DNA of 64,000 nt, taken from assembly GCA_021792795.1 (NCBI GenBank), contig JAJYUB010000007.1, forward strand, positions 1 to 64,000, read 5' to 3'. Position numbers and translations under genes: made by a program. The notes beneath the pieces were generated by a model. The model ran no database searches and was not told where the DNA came from. It saw only the letters and a list, made by a program, of their open reading frames with translations. Source of the DNA: Acidobacteriota bacterium. GTDB lineage: Bacteria > Acidobacteriota > Terriglobia > Terriglobales > Acidobacteriaceae. This document shows positions 35,244-43,542 of this stretch, piece by piece (positions within the stretch are counted from its first letter, which is position 1; the number at the start of each line of letters is the position of its first letter).

Positions 35244-35846
35244 ATGAACAGTTTGCACTGTTTTCTTCATAATTGGCTGTATCCAAACGGCGAGACGCTT
35301 GCAACATGGGTGTTAGCCGCCTTTGCATTGATCCCTCTCCTTGCATTGCTCCTAAGCATCAATGAGGGCAGGCGGGGGAAGCAGGACAAGAAGCGGGCAG
35401 ATCAGTTCGAACGCTTGAAGTGGATGGACAGCCGGTTCAATTCTCCAGCAATGTTGGTTGCTCGATCTGCCCTCGGAAAAATGATGACCAAAAATCCTGA
35501 CTTGTCGACCATTTTACGGATGCCAAAGGAACCCGCGTGGATGCCGATCTACTTCTTCACTCAAATTGCACAAATGTGGAAGAAAAACCTGCTTGCGCTG
35601 GAAGATATTGCAATTGCATATGGGGACTACATAACTATCATGTGGGTTGAATTCGGCAAGTTTCTTAAGGATGACAATCTCAAAGATAAGTTCAAGTTTT
35701 TAGAGGCACTTGCGGATCGTCTGGCAAAGACAGATATCGAATTTGGCTTGAAACCTTATCCTTCTGGTTTATCGCCGGCAGATCTTGATTTCGTGAAGGC
35801 GGATTTTTGGAAACGCGAAGCGGCTTTGAACAATACAACTACATAA
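35244..35846 (+). CDS. AT-richer membrane-anchored protein of unknown function (200 aa)
   Basis: The start ATG 35244 follows GAGG by a few bases. Residues 19-39 (TLATWVLAAFALIPLLALLL) form one transmembrane helix. The remainder is a soluble, mostly helical domain: 'EGRRGKQDKKRADQFERLKW' is a charged helix and 'MWKKNLLALEDIAIAYGDYI' another. This resembles the DUF4760-type arrangement of a helix anchor plus a helical domain, but I am not certain. Its codon use is visibly richer in A and T than dnaK or dnaJ, so it was probably acquired. No partner is evident. Confidence 0.7.
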   Translation: MNSLHCFLHNWLYPNGETLATWVLAAFALIPLLALLLSINEGRRGKQDKKRADQFERLKWMDSRFNSPAMLVARSALGKMMTKNPDLSTILRMPKEPAWMPIYFFTQIAQMWKKNLLALEDIAIAYGDYITIMWVEFGKFLKDDNLKDKFKFLEALADRLAKTDIEFGLKPYPSGLSPADLDFVKADFWKREAALNNTTT

Positions 35847-35870
35847 CGTTCAGCGTGGTACGCTGAACGT

Positions 35871-36149
35871 GTGATCCAGCATTTCAAGGACGACGAAGCG
35901 CAGAAGATTTACAACACCGGTCGAAGCAAGAAATACGGCAGCCTGGCCCGCGTGATAGCGCGCAGATTGGGCGCAATCGATTTTGCAACGTCGGTCGAGG
36001 ACCTGCGTGATCCTCCTGGCAACCGACTGGAAGCCCTGAAAGGCGACCGTAAGGGGCAATACAGTATTCGAATCAACGACCGGTATCGCGTATGTTTTCG
36101 CTGGCAGGAGAAGGATGCGTGGGACGTGGAAATCGTGGATTATCACTAG
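35871..36149 (+). CDS. higB: HigB-type toxin (RelE/ParE superfamily)
   Basis: The 92-residue protein begins at a GTG (35871) and has the HigB layout: 'MIQHFKDDEAQKIYNTGRSK' at the start, 'ARVIARRLGAIDFATSVEDL', 'PPGNRLEALKGDRKGQYSIR', and the closing 'INDRYRVCFRW...VEIVDYH'. HigB toxins cleave mRNA on the ribosome, and the basic residues around 'GDRKGQYSIRINDRYR' fit that role. It ends 11 bases before higA, in the toxin-first order typical of this family. Confidence 0.93.
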   Translation: MIQHFKDDEAQKIYNTGRSKKYGSLARVIARRLGAIDFATSVEDLRDPPGNRLEALKGDRKGQYSIRINDRYRVCFRWQEKDAWDVEIVDYH

Positions 36150-36160
36150 GAGGTGGCGCT

Positions 36161-36511
36161 ATGCCGCGACGGACGATCAAAGACAGATTGGTAGCTATCC
36201 ATCCAGGCGAGTTTTTGCGGGAAGACTTTATGAAGCCGCTTTCCCTTTCCATGAACGCGCTGGCGCTGGCGCTGCGTGTTCCGGCCACGCGCATCTCTGA
36301 AATTGTGAATGAGCGACGGGGTATCACAACGGACACGGCAATGCGTCTGGGGATTTACTTCGGCACAACGCCAGATTTCTGGATAAACATGCAGACCGCG
36401 TATGACATGGCCGTTGCGCACCGCGATTTGATGCCGAAGATCCATCGGGAAGTCTGTCGTAGGCCCGATATGGCTGACGAAGCCCCTGGCCGCATGAAAC
36501 GAAGCGCATAA
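36161..36511 (+). CDS. higA: HigA-type antitoxin (XRE helix-turn-helix)
   Basis: The ATG at 36161 is preceded by AGGAGGTGG, an almost perfect Shine-Dalgarno starting in the higB stop region; an upstream frame from 36092 overlaps higB and is not needed. The 116-residue protein has 'IHPGEFLREDFMKPLSLSMN', a helix-turn-helix 'NALALALRVPATRISEIVNE', and 'ITTDTAMRLGIYFGTTPDFW', the hallmark of VapI/HigA antitoxins. It should neutralise HigB and repress the pair's promoter. The strong ribosome site compared with higB fits the need for excess antitoxin. Confidence 0.95.
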   Translation: MPRRTIKDRLVAIHPGEFLREDFMKPLSLSMNALALALRVPATRISEIVNERRGITTDTAMRLGIYFGTTPDFWINMQTAYDMAVAHRDLMPKIHREVCRRPDMADEAPGRMKRSA

Positions 36512-36539
36512 AGCTCCAAGCCTGTAAACAAGAACAGCT

Positions 36540-37760
36540 ATGGCGACACAGACAAAAGATTATTACGGCATTCTCGGGGTGAAGAAGACGGCGTCGGCGG
36601 AGGATATTCGCAAGGCGTTTCGCAAGCTTGCGCGCAAATATCATCCCGACGTGAATCCGGGAGACAAGAAGGCCGAGGAGAAGTTCAAGGAGATGTCGGA
36701 GGCCAACGACATCCTGAGCGACCCGAAGAAGCGGAAGATCTACGACCAGCTTGGGTTTTACTCCGACAACATCGATCCGGCGGCAGCGGAAGCGGCGGCG
36801 CAGGGCGGTTACGGGTTCCGTGGCGGGCCCGGAGCAGGGCAGCCGCGCGGAGGCGGCCCGGTAGGATTTGAAGGCTTCGATTTTTCGGATTTTGCCGGCG
36901 GCGCGCAACGCTCGGCTCCAGGGTCGCGCGGCGGCGCTGGAGGGACCACTTCGTGGGGAGGGTTCCGCGACATCTTTTCAGGCATGTTCCACGGAGACCC
37001 GCAGGAAGCTGGCCCGCAGCCCGGCAGCGACCTGGAATATCAGGTGAATGTCGACTTCTGGACGGCGATCCGGGGCGGGTCCTTGAAGTTGCAGATTACG
37101 CGGCAGGCGGTCTGCCCGACCTGTCATGGCGCGGCCTCGAAGGGCGGAGAAACGGTCTGTCCGGAATGCGACGGCACCGGCCAGGTGACGCAGATGGGCG
37201 GGCGGATGAAATTCAACATCCAGTGTCCTCGCTGCGGAGGCACCGGCCAGGTGCAACAAACATGCGCCACCTGTCATGGCCAGGGAACGGTTGCACGGAC
37301 GGAGACGGCGGAATTCCGCATCAAGCCGGGAACGCGCGATGGCCAGCGCATTCGCCTGGCTGGAAAAGGAAATGCCGGAACGCACGGCGGAGCCGCCGGA
37401 GATTTATATCTGATTGTTCGCGCCGGGACCAATCCCGTGTTTACGCGGAACGTGGACGACATATATGTAACTGTACCGGTGACAATTGCGGAAGCCGCCC
37501 TGGGCGCGAAGATTGAGGTGCCGACCATCGATGGGCGCACGCAGTTGAAAATCCCCCCAGGGACGCAGACCGGGCAAAAATTGCGCCTGCGGGAAAAAGG
37601 GGCCCCCTCCGCATCGGTGGAAGGCAAACGCGGCGACCAGATTGTCGAAGTGCAGATTGCGGTGCCGAAGGTGCAGGACGAGCGGTCGAAGGAAATTCTG
37701 CGCGAGCTGGCGCGGCTGAATCCAGAGGACCCACGGTCGGAATTATTCAGCCGGGTCTAA
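36540..37760 (+). CDS. dnaJ: Chaperone protein DnaJ (Hsp40)
   Basis: The 406-residue protein starts [20 protein letters not shown], with the J-domain HPD in 'KYHPDVNPG'. A Gly/Phe-rich region follows (about 85-140). Then come four zinc-finger repeats (about 190-250: [32 protein letters not shown]) and the C-terminal client-binding domains ending '[14 protein letters not shown]'. The first repeat has Ala where Gly is usual. It stimulates DnaK ATPase and passes on unfolded clients. The gene lies 2.2 kb from dnaK and 1.1 kb before hspR. The Shine-Dalgarno is poor. Confidence 0.97.
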   Translation: MATQTKDYYGILGVKKTASAEDIRKAFRKLARKYHPDVNPGDKKAEEKFKEMSEANDILSDPKKRKIYDQLGFYSDNIDPAAAEAAAQGGYGFRGGPGAGQPRGGGPVGFEGFDFSDFAGGAQRSAPGSRGGAGGTTSWGGFRDIFSGMFHGDPQEAGPQPGSDLEYQVNVDFWTAIRGGSLKLQITRQAVCPTCHGAASKGGETVCPECDGTGQVTQMGGRMKFNIQCPRCGGTGQVQQTCATCHGQGTVARTETAEFRIKPGTRDGQRIRLAGKGNAGTHGGAAGDLYLIVRAGTNPVFTRNVDDIYVTVPVTIAEAALGAKIEVPTIDGRTQLKIPPGTQTGQKLRLREKGAPSASVEGKRGDQIVEVQIAVPKVQDERSKEILRELARLNPEDPRSELFSRV

Positions 37761-37769
37761 TTGGCTTTG

Positions 37770-38222
37770 CTACTGGCATTCGCCGGTGCGGTGGGCCGTC
37801 GCGTGGAGATGAATGGAGGTCTGCTTTGGCTGCACCCCCTGATACGCCGTGTTGGTGGTGCTGGTCCCGTCCAGGGTGAAGCTGTTTCCGTGGTCGGAAA
37901 CCGTCTCGACGACATCGGACAAAATTTCAGAATGGAGACGGTCGCCCTTGTATTCGCAACGGACGCGAACTCGTACCAGGCCATTGGATTGGAGATGGCT
38001 TTTGGGAGTTTTGCAGGTCAGGCCGGCCTGGGCGACCTTCCAGAAGTCAATTTGTTCTTTGGCGCAGATTTCAGTCTGGGAGGAAACCGTTCTGCCGTCG
38101 GTCTCGGTGGTCACGGAATCGATTTCCCATGCTCCAGGATGGAAATACGGGACCGGCTGCTGGGCTGGAAGAGTGAGTACGCAGAGAAGCAGCAGGGCGG
38201 ACAGCACGGAAAATCTCCTCAT
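37770..38222 (-). CDS. DUF3617-family secreted protein, copy A
   Basis: The 150-residue product starts at ATG 38222 and has a signal peptide (MRRFSVLSALLLLCVLTLPA). The mature part has the DUF3617 pattern: 'PGAWEIDSVTTETDGRTVSS', a first Cys in 'QTEICAKEQ', 'AGLTCKTPKS', 'RVRCEYKGD', and a terminal 'HATAHRTGEC'. The four conserved cysteines could form two disulfides. Function is unknown. It is convergent with dnaJ (9-base gap) and lies next to a paralogue on the same strand. Confidence 0.85.
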   Translation of the reverse strand: MRRFSVLSALLLLCVLTLPAQQPVPYFHPGAWEIDSVTTETDGRTVSSQTEICAKEQIDFWKVAQAGLTCKTPKSHLQSNGLVRVRVRCEYKGDRLHSEILSDVVETVSDHGNSFTLDGTSTTNTAYQGVQPKQTSIHLHATAHRTGECQ

Positions 38223-38312
38223 CGCTCGCCTCGAACCATAGACTAGCATGGCGCAAGGGTGGCCACTCCGCTGAAGAGGAGGGCTGCGGCAACGCGATCG
38301 CCTGGCGCGGCG

Positions 38313-38789
38313 TTACGGCTTGGCGGCGGCGGAGGAGCATGGGCCGACGCGTGTGCCCTGGCCCTTCATCTGGATGCTCATCACCATCGGCGGCCGACCA
38401 GGCATGGCGGTGCTGGAAGTGCTTGTCCCGCTTTCCGTATACGATGTCCCATCGCTGGAGAAATGGGTCAGCATGTCAACGTGCATCTCCGTCACCACCT
38501 GCCCGCTGCCGCCTTTGCAATGGATTTGCACATGGACGCCGCCGGGAACAGGAGTGAACTGGACCGGATCGCAGTTCTGCCCCGGACGTTTCTGGTTCCA
38601 CGCGTCCTCCGGTTGGGCGGCGCACACCTGCATTTCGGTGGTCATGGGCTTGCCATTGTTCAGCACCATGGTGAGATTGATCTTCCACTCGCCGGGCTGG
38701 AACGGAACATGCGGTTTCTGGGCCAGCGCCGCGCAGGCGCACAGTCCAACGAGAAACGAGACGGCAAAGAGGTTCGTGAAGGCTCGCAT
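38313..38789 (-). CDS. DUF3617-family secreted protein, copy B
   Basis: The 158-residue product starts at ATG 38789, with a signal peptide (MRAFTNLFAVSFLVGLCACA) and the same plan as its neighbour: 'PGEWKINLTMVLNNGKPMTT', 'EMQVCAAQ', 'PGQNCDPVQF', 'VQIHCKGG', 'GQGTRVGPCS'. It is diverged from copy A but clearly homologous over the whole length, so the pair is an old tandem duplication. The two genes stand between dnaJ and hspR on the opposite strand. No function is known. Confidence 0.85.
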   Translation of the reverse strand: MRAFTNLFAVSFLVGLCACAALAQKPHVPFQPGEWKINLTMVLNNGKPMTTEMQVCAAQPEDAWNQKRPGQNCDPVQFTPVPGGVHVQIHCKGGSGQVVTEMHVDMLTHFSSDGTSYTESGTSTSSTAMPGRPPMVMSIQMKGQGTRVGPCSSAAAKP

Positions 38790-38858
38790 GGTGCGGCATT
38801 TTAGCACAAACCATGTACTGAAGTCGCATGGAATTGAGGTAAGCTACAGGAGAAGACC

Positions 38859-39269
38859 ATGGCCACCAAGCGCAAATCAAAAGGCGCGTACATGATTTCG
38901 TCGGTTGCCGAGATGTACGGCATCCATCCGCAAACGCTGCGGCTGTATGAGCGGGAGGGGCTGCTGAAGCCGTCGCGCACCGAAGGCAACACGCGCCTCT
39001 ATACGGAAGAAGACCTGGAGCGGCTGGAGTTCATCCTGAATCTTGCGCGGGACCTGGGCGTGAATATCGCCGGCATCGCCATCGTGTTGCAGATGCGCGA
39101 GCGCATGGAAGAGATGAACCGTCAGATGCAGAGCTTCGTCGACTATGTGCGCACGGAGATGCTGACGCGCGTGCAGCCGGGGAGTTCGTCGTCGCAGCCC
39201 GGCCTGGTGCCGCTGCGCCGCCCGGTGATCGTCACGGTGCCTCCTCGGGAGTCGAAGAAGAGGCCGTAA
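38859..39269 (+). CDS. hspR: MerR-family heat-shock repressor HspR
   Basis: The 136-residue regulator begins at ATG 38859 behind CAGGAGAAG. It has the HspR/MerR N-terminal DNA-binding domain: 'YMISSVAEMYGIHPQTLRLY', then 'EREGLLKPSRTEGNTRLYTE', then 'EDLERLEFILNLARDLGVNI'. A dimerisation helix follows ('IAIVLQMRERMEEMNRQMQS') with a short basic tail. HspR represses dnaK operons by binding HAIR sequences, with DnaK as co-repressor in actinobacteria. A HAIR-like site overlaps the dnaK promoter at 32330-32350. No such site is evident in front of hspR itself. Confidence 0.88.
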   Translation: MATKRKSKGAYMISSVAEMYGIHPQTLRLYEREGLLKPSRTEGNTRLYTEEDLERLEFILNLARDLGVNIAGIAIVLQMRERMEEMNRQMQSFVDYVRTEMLTRVQPGSSSSQPGLVPLRRPVIVTVPPRESKKRP

Positions 39270-39383
39270 CGAGCTGGCGGCCTGTACAGGCGGTACTGGC
39301 CTCCAACGGCACAGCCATCCACAGCAGACGCGCAAATCCTTTCCGATTCTGCGCCCAATCCTCTATCATCTGTTCTGCCATTG

Positions 39384-40565
39384 ATGAAAATTCTGCTTGA
39401 ATTCGTTCTGGGGATCGGCCTGTTCGGCATGGTCACCTCGACCATCTACACGATGCTGGCGATGCTGGCCGTCCGCAGGTTTGTGGGCTGCGGGCACGGC
39501 GGTTCCGGGGCAAGTTTCGAGCCTGCCGTCAGCCTGCTGAAACCATTGCACGGGGCGGAGCCGGACCTGGAGGCGCATCTTGCGACTTTTTTTCAACAGG
39601 AGTATCCCGACTACGAAATCCTGTTTTGCGCGCGGCAACTGGACGATGCCGGACTGGTCGCGGCCAGGCGAGTGGCGGCGCGCTTTCCTAACGTGCCGGT
39701 CCAGTTTCTTTCCAGCGGCGAGCCGACCGTGCCGAATGCCAAGATCCTGTCGCTGGAACGGATGGCGGAAGCCGCACAGCACGATCTGCTGATCATCAGC
39801 GATAGCGATGTCCGCGTGGACCCGAACTACGTGCGCGATGTGGTGGCGCCCTTTGCGGACCCAAAGGTCGGCGCCGTGACTTGCCTGTACCGCGGCGTGG
39901 CCGCGCAAGGCGGGTTGTGGTCGCGCATTGAGGCGGCGGCCATGTCCGTCGAAATGAGCGCCGGCGTGCTGGTCGCCGACATGCTGGAAGGGATGAAGTT
40001 TGCGCTGGGACCAACCATGGCGATTCGACGGTCTTGCCTCGACGAGATTGGCGGATTTCTGCCGATGGGAGACTATTGCGCCGACGATTTTCTGCTGGGC
40101 AATTGGGTGGCGGAACGGGGTCACACGGTGGTCTTGTCGAGGCACGCGATCGACCATGTCGTGTTGCATGCGTCCTTTTGGCCCTCTATGCAGCACCAGG
40201 CGCGTTGGATGAAAAGCACGCGGTTCTCGCGGCCTAAAGGCCACCTGGGCACGGCGCTGACATTCAGTGTTCCCTTCGGACTGCTGACGGCGGTGGCGCT
40301 CTGCGGGTTGCGGCCGTTCCATTGGTTTTTGCTAGCGGCAGGCGCGCTGCTGTGGAGCGTTGGCACGCGAATGCTACTGGCCTTTGCGGTAAGCCGACAG
40401 GTCGTGATGGAGAAATCCGCATGGGCAAGCGTACTTCTGTATCCGGTACGCGACCTGCTGGGCATTCTGTTCTGGGCGGCCAGCTATTGCAGCCGCAAGG
40501 TCCTGTGGCGCAATGAGATGTATTTGCTGGAAAAGGCCGGGCGTATGCGCCGGGTTGCTCGATAA
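39384..40565 (+). CDS. GT21 glycosyltransferase, HpnI/ceramide-glucosyltransferase type
   Basis: The 393-residue membrane enzyme has an N-terminal helix (LGIGLFGMVTSTIYTMLAML). The GT2-like fold shows 'SLLKPLHGAEPDLEAHLATF', the D-x-D region 'LLIISDSDVRVDPNYV', a later 'MGDYCADDFLLGNWVAERGH', and the GT21 (Q/R)xxRW motif in 'QHQARWMKSTRFSRPKGHLG'. Two or three hydrophobic helices close it. The layout fits HpnI, which adds N-acetylglucosamine to bacteriohopanetetrol, or glucosylceramide synthase. No hopanoid or sphingolipid gene is in the window, so the acceptor is open. A TTG codon directly before the ATG is possible but unlikely. Confidence 0.85.
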   Translation: MKILLEFVLGIGLFGMVTSTIYTMLAMLAVRRFVGCGHGGSGASFEPAVSLLKPLHGAEPDLEAHLATFFQQEYPDYEILFCARQLDDAGLVAARRVAARFPNVPVQFLSSGEPTVPNAKILSLERMAEAAQHDLLIISDSDVRVDPNYVRDVVAPFADPKVGAVTCLYRGVAAQGGLWSRIEAAAMSVEMSAGVLVADMLEGMKFALGPTMAIRRSCLDEIGGFLPMGDYCADDFLLGNWVAERGHTVVLSRHAIDHVVLHASFWPSMQHQARWMKSTRFSRPKGHLGTALTFSVPFGLLTAVALCGLRPFHWFLLAAGALLWSVGTRMLLAFAVSRQVVMEKSAWASVLLYPVRDLLGILFWAASYCSRKVLWRNEMYLLEKAGRMRRVAR

Positions 40566-40677
40566 GGGGTACAGTTTTTTGTTCGTCGATGGGCGACCGA
40601 AGAAAGTCTGCCAATTTTTCAGCATCTGGCGACTGGCGACAGCATCTAACTGAGTGCGAACAAGGAGAGCGAAAACC

Positions 40678-41274
40678 ATGCCAACTGCGACACGAAATTC
40701 ATCCTCGACCGACCATATTACCCCGCACGCGAACCAACATGGCGGTGAAATCCAAAAATTTGGAACGGTCATCCAGCACCTGTCGATTGGACTCAACGCG
40801 GAAGTCCGGAAGGAAATTACGGACGAGCTGAACCTGCTGCTGGCCGACACCATTACGCTGCGGGACCTGTACAAGAAGAGCCATTGGCAGGTGAGCGGGC
40901 CCACGTTTTACCAGCTTCACCTCCTCTTCGACAAGCACTATGGCGAGCAGGCCGAGCTGGTCGATACCATCGCCGAACGCATTCAAACCCTGGGCGGCGT
41001 CAGCGTCGCCATGGCCCATGATGTGGCCGAGCTGACCCGTTTGAAGAGGCCGCCGCGTGGACGCCAGGAAGTCCCGATCCAGATTGCCGAGCTGCTGGAA
41101 GCGCATGAACAGATCATCGTGACGGCGCGCTCGCTGGCCCGCGAAGCCGCGGAAAAGGGAGACGACGGCACCAACGACCTGCTGGTCAGCGACGTGGTGC
41201 GGACGAATGAGCTGCAGGTTTGGTTCATCGGCGAACACCTGGTGAACATGCCTCTGGTACACGCCGGGAAGTAG
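40678..41274 (+). CDS. dps: Dps-family ferritin-like DNA-protecting protein
   Basis: The 198-residue protein starts at ATG 40678 behind AAGGAGAG; an ATG at 40654 lacks a ribosome site. The four-helix ferritin-like core carries the ferroxidase motif 'YKKSHWQVSGPTFYQLHLLF' and 'DKHYGEQAELVDTIAERIQT' with its His, Asp and Glu ligands, then 'AHDVAELTRLKR' and 'NELQVWFIGEHLVNM'. Dps dodecamers oxidise and store iron and shield DNA. The N-terminal 35 residues are polar and could be the DNA-binding tail. Confidence 0.93.
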   Translation: MPTATRNSSSTDHITPHANQHGGEIQKFGTVIQHLSIGLNAEVRKEITDELNLLLADTITLRDLYKKSHWQVSGPTFYQLHLLFDKHYGEQAELVDTIAERIQTLGGVSVAMAHDVAELTRLKRPPRGRQEVPIQIAELLEAHEQIIVTARSLAREAAEKGDDGTNDLLVSDVVRTNELQVWFIGEHLVNMPLVHAGK

Positions 41275-41400
41275 ACCGATCCAGCACGCAATGTTTGGGG
41301 CCACGCAGCGCAACTGGCTGCGTGGTTTTCTTTTTCGGCGGCGAGAGATGGCGTTCCTGGTACCTCCTCATGGGACGCTGCGACAGTGTAGAAATGAAAT

Positions 41401-42417
41401 ATGCGGCGAGGGCATCCCGTTCGTCTGGCACAATGTTTTTTCTTGTTTTTCCTGGCCATTGCGCTTGGGCCTGCCCAGGCGCAGCAGGTGCCGACTCTAC
41501 GCGCACGCACGAATCTGGTGCTGGTCCCCACGCTGGTGGAATCCAAAGCCGGAGAGCCCGTATTCAATTTGGCGGCCAAGGATTTTCTGGTCACCGACAA
41601 CGGCGTGGAACAGAAGATTCGCCTCGACACAGAAACGTACAAGCAGCCCATCTCGATTGTGGTGCTGGTGCAGGTGGGACGTTCCGCGGTGCGCGAGTTC
41701 GATAAATATCTGGGCCTGCCGACCATGATCGATGCACTGGCGGGCAACACCGAACATCATGTCGCGGTGGTGGAGTTCGACAGCCGGCCGAGGATGCTGC
41801 AGGATTTTACCAGCAATCCCAACGCTGTCCGGCACGGCATTTACTCCATTCAACCCGGCGATGACGGCGCAGCAATCCTGGATTCGGTCTGGTACGCGGT
41901 GGACATGCTGCAGGATGAGCCTGAGCAGAACCAGCGCGTCATTGTGCTGCTGAGCGAGACCCGCGACCAGGGCAGCCGCACGCCAATGAAGGAAGTGCTG
42001 CGCAAGATCGGGCAGAGCGACGTGGTGGTCTACAGTCTGGCGTTCAGCCCGGGGCGCGGGGACCTCTTCGATTTTTCCGCGCCCAGCGGCAACAGCGCCG
42101 ATCTGCTGGCGCCGGTCAGGATGGCGATTGCCGCGCTGCGAAAGAATGCCGCCGCGGCAATTCCGCGCATGACCGGGGGGCAATATCTTCGATTCAACAG
42201 CGGAAAGCAACTGGACAGCCAGATAGGAATGCTGGCGAACCAGGTGCATAATCGCTACATCCTCAGCTTTCAGCCCTCTGACAACAGACCGGGCATGCAT
42301 TTGTTGAGCGTGAAGTTAAGGCAGCCGCTGGAAGCGCGGGTGCTGGCAAGAACAAGCTATTGGGCGACCTCCCCGGCAGCGATGGAAGAGGTTACGCCCC
42401 CGCCCGGATCGCGCTGA
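41401..42417 (+). CDS. Secreted VWFA-related protein of the acidobacterial type
   Basis: The product has 338 residues with a signal peptide at 1-27 (LAQCFFLFFLAIALGPAQAQ). 'TLRARTNLVLVPTLVESKAG' and 'LAAKDFLVTDNGVEQKIRLD' form the N-terminal beta region characteristic of the VWFA-related acidobacterial family. A VWA-like fold follows ('ISIVVLVQVGRSAVREFDKY', 'NQRVIVLLSETRDQGSRTP'), ending 'VHNRYILSFQPSDNRPGMHL'. The metal-binding DxSxS of a classical VWA domain is missing: the position reads VQVGRS. It may therefore not bind a cation. Function is unknown. Confidence 0.85.
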   Translation: MRRGHPVRLAQCFFLFFLAIALGPAQAQQVPTLRARTNLVLVPTLVESKAGEPVFNLAAKDFLVTDNGVEQKIRLDTETYKQPISIVVLVQVGRSAVREFDKYLGLPTMIDALAGNTEHHVAVVEFDSRPRMLQDFTSNPNAVRHGIYSIQPGDDGAAILDSVWYAVDMLQDEPEQNQRVIVLLSETRDQGSRTPMKEVLRKIGQSDVVVYSLAFSPGRGDLFDFSAPSGNSADLLAPVRMAIAALRKNAAAAIPRMTGGQYLRFNSGKQLDSQIGMLANQVHNRYILSFQPSDNRPGMHLLSVKLRQPLEARVLARTSYWATSPAAMEEVTPPPGSR

Positions 42418-42482
42418 AATTGTCCTGGTGCTTTTTCCAGATTCAAACATCTGACGTACAGGACGTTCAGGCGGTCGATTCC

Positions 42483-43436
42483 ATGCACTTTACAGTCCAT
42501 TTTTTTCTCGAGTACGGCTATTGGATCCTGTTTAGCTGGGTGCTGGCGGAACAACTGGGAGTTCCTCTTCCCAGTACGCCCATCCTGGTCGCTGCGGGAA
42601 CATTCACCTCGACCCATCACATGGAAATCAGCATGATCGTCCTGTCGGCGATGGCGGGCTGTGCGCTGGCGGACTCGATCTGGTTTTGGCTGGGAGGCCG
42701 GTTCGGCAGCCCCGTGGGCCGCTGGATGTGCAAATTTTCTTTGGAAGCTGCCTCCTGCGTGCGCAGGACAGAGGACATACTCACGCGGCACGGCCCGGTC
42801 GCTTTGCTGTTCGCAAAGTTCATTCCCGGCCTGAACACCATGGCCGCTCCGCTGGCTGGCCAAAGCAGGATGAAGTATCGGGTCTTCCTGATGTACGACA
42901 TGGCGGGGTCCTTTTTATGGGTTGCGACCCTGGTCCTGATCGGCAGATTTTTTGGCGATGCAATCCGCCGCAATGCAGCGATATTGCACTGGCTCAACCG
43001 TTCTGCGTTCGCGCTGGTCATTCTGGTGGCGATAGGGACCTTAATTGGCCGCCTGGTGCGGCAGCGGCAGTTTCTGCGCAAGATTCGGACGTTGAGGATT
43101 GAGCCGACAGAACTGAAGGCCATGATAGACCGGGGCGACAATCCCTACATCATCGACCTGCGCCATCCGCTCGACATCCTGCCCGATCCAAGGATTTTGC
43201 CGGGCGCGATCTGCCTGCCGCCGCATGAACTGATCGCCCGGAACGCGGAGATTCCGCGCGATCGGGACATTGTGCTGTACTGCACCTGTCCCAGCGAGGC
43301 GACCAGCGCCAAGGTGGCGTTGGCGATGCGCCGCTTCGGCATTGAGCGCATCCGGCCATTGCGCGGCGGCTTCGACGGATGGAAAGAGCAGGGCTATCCC
43401 CTGGTCGACATTCCCGGTTCGATCGTCGGGCCGTGA
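42483..43436 (+). CDS. DedA-family membrane protein fused to a rhodanese domain
   Basis: The product has 317 residues. Residues 1-190 are a DedA/SNARE-associated protein: 'EYGYWILFSWVLAEQLGVPL', 'PSTPILVAAGTF', 'ADSIWFWLGGRFG', 'LFAKFIPGLNTMAAPLAGQS'. After a helix and a basic linker, residues about 210-312 form a rhodanese domain ('NPYIIDLRHPLDILPDPRIL', 'PGAICLPPHELIARNAEIPR') with the presumed active-site loop C267-T-C269-PSEATS and 'IRPLRGGFDGWKEQGYPL'. DedA proteins act in membrane-lipid recycling or proton homeostasis; rhodaneses carry sulfur. I chose ATG 42483 because the frame upstream is not hydrophobic in the right places. It follows the VWFA gene by 65 bases. Confidence 0.88.
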   Translation: MHFTVHFFLEYGYWILFSWVLAEQLGVPLPSTPILVAAGTFTSTHHMEISMIVLSAMAGCALADSIWFWLGGRFGSPVGRWMCKFSLEAASCVRRTEDILTRHGPVALLFAKFIPGLNTMAAPLAGQSRMKYRVFLMYDMAGSFLWVATLVLIGRFFGDAIRRNAAILHWLNRSAFALVILVAIGTLIGRLVRQRQFLRKIRTLRIEPTELKAMIDRGDNPYIIDLRHPLDILPDPRILPGAICLPPHELIARNAEIPRDRDIVLYCTCPSEATSAKVALAMRRFGIERIRPLRGGFDGWKEQGYPLVDIPGSIVGP

Positions 43437-43542
43437 GGGCGTCCGGCGCGCGCAAGCACCCTTGATAATCGAAGACAAGCAGACTTAGTTCCGATAGCAT
43501 CGATACGTTCCCCAGCGAAGCTTTGAGTGAAAGGGAATTTCG

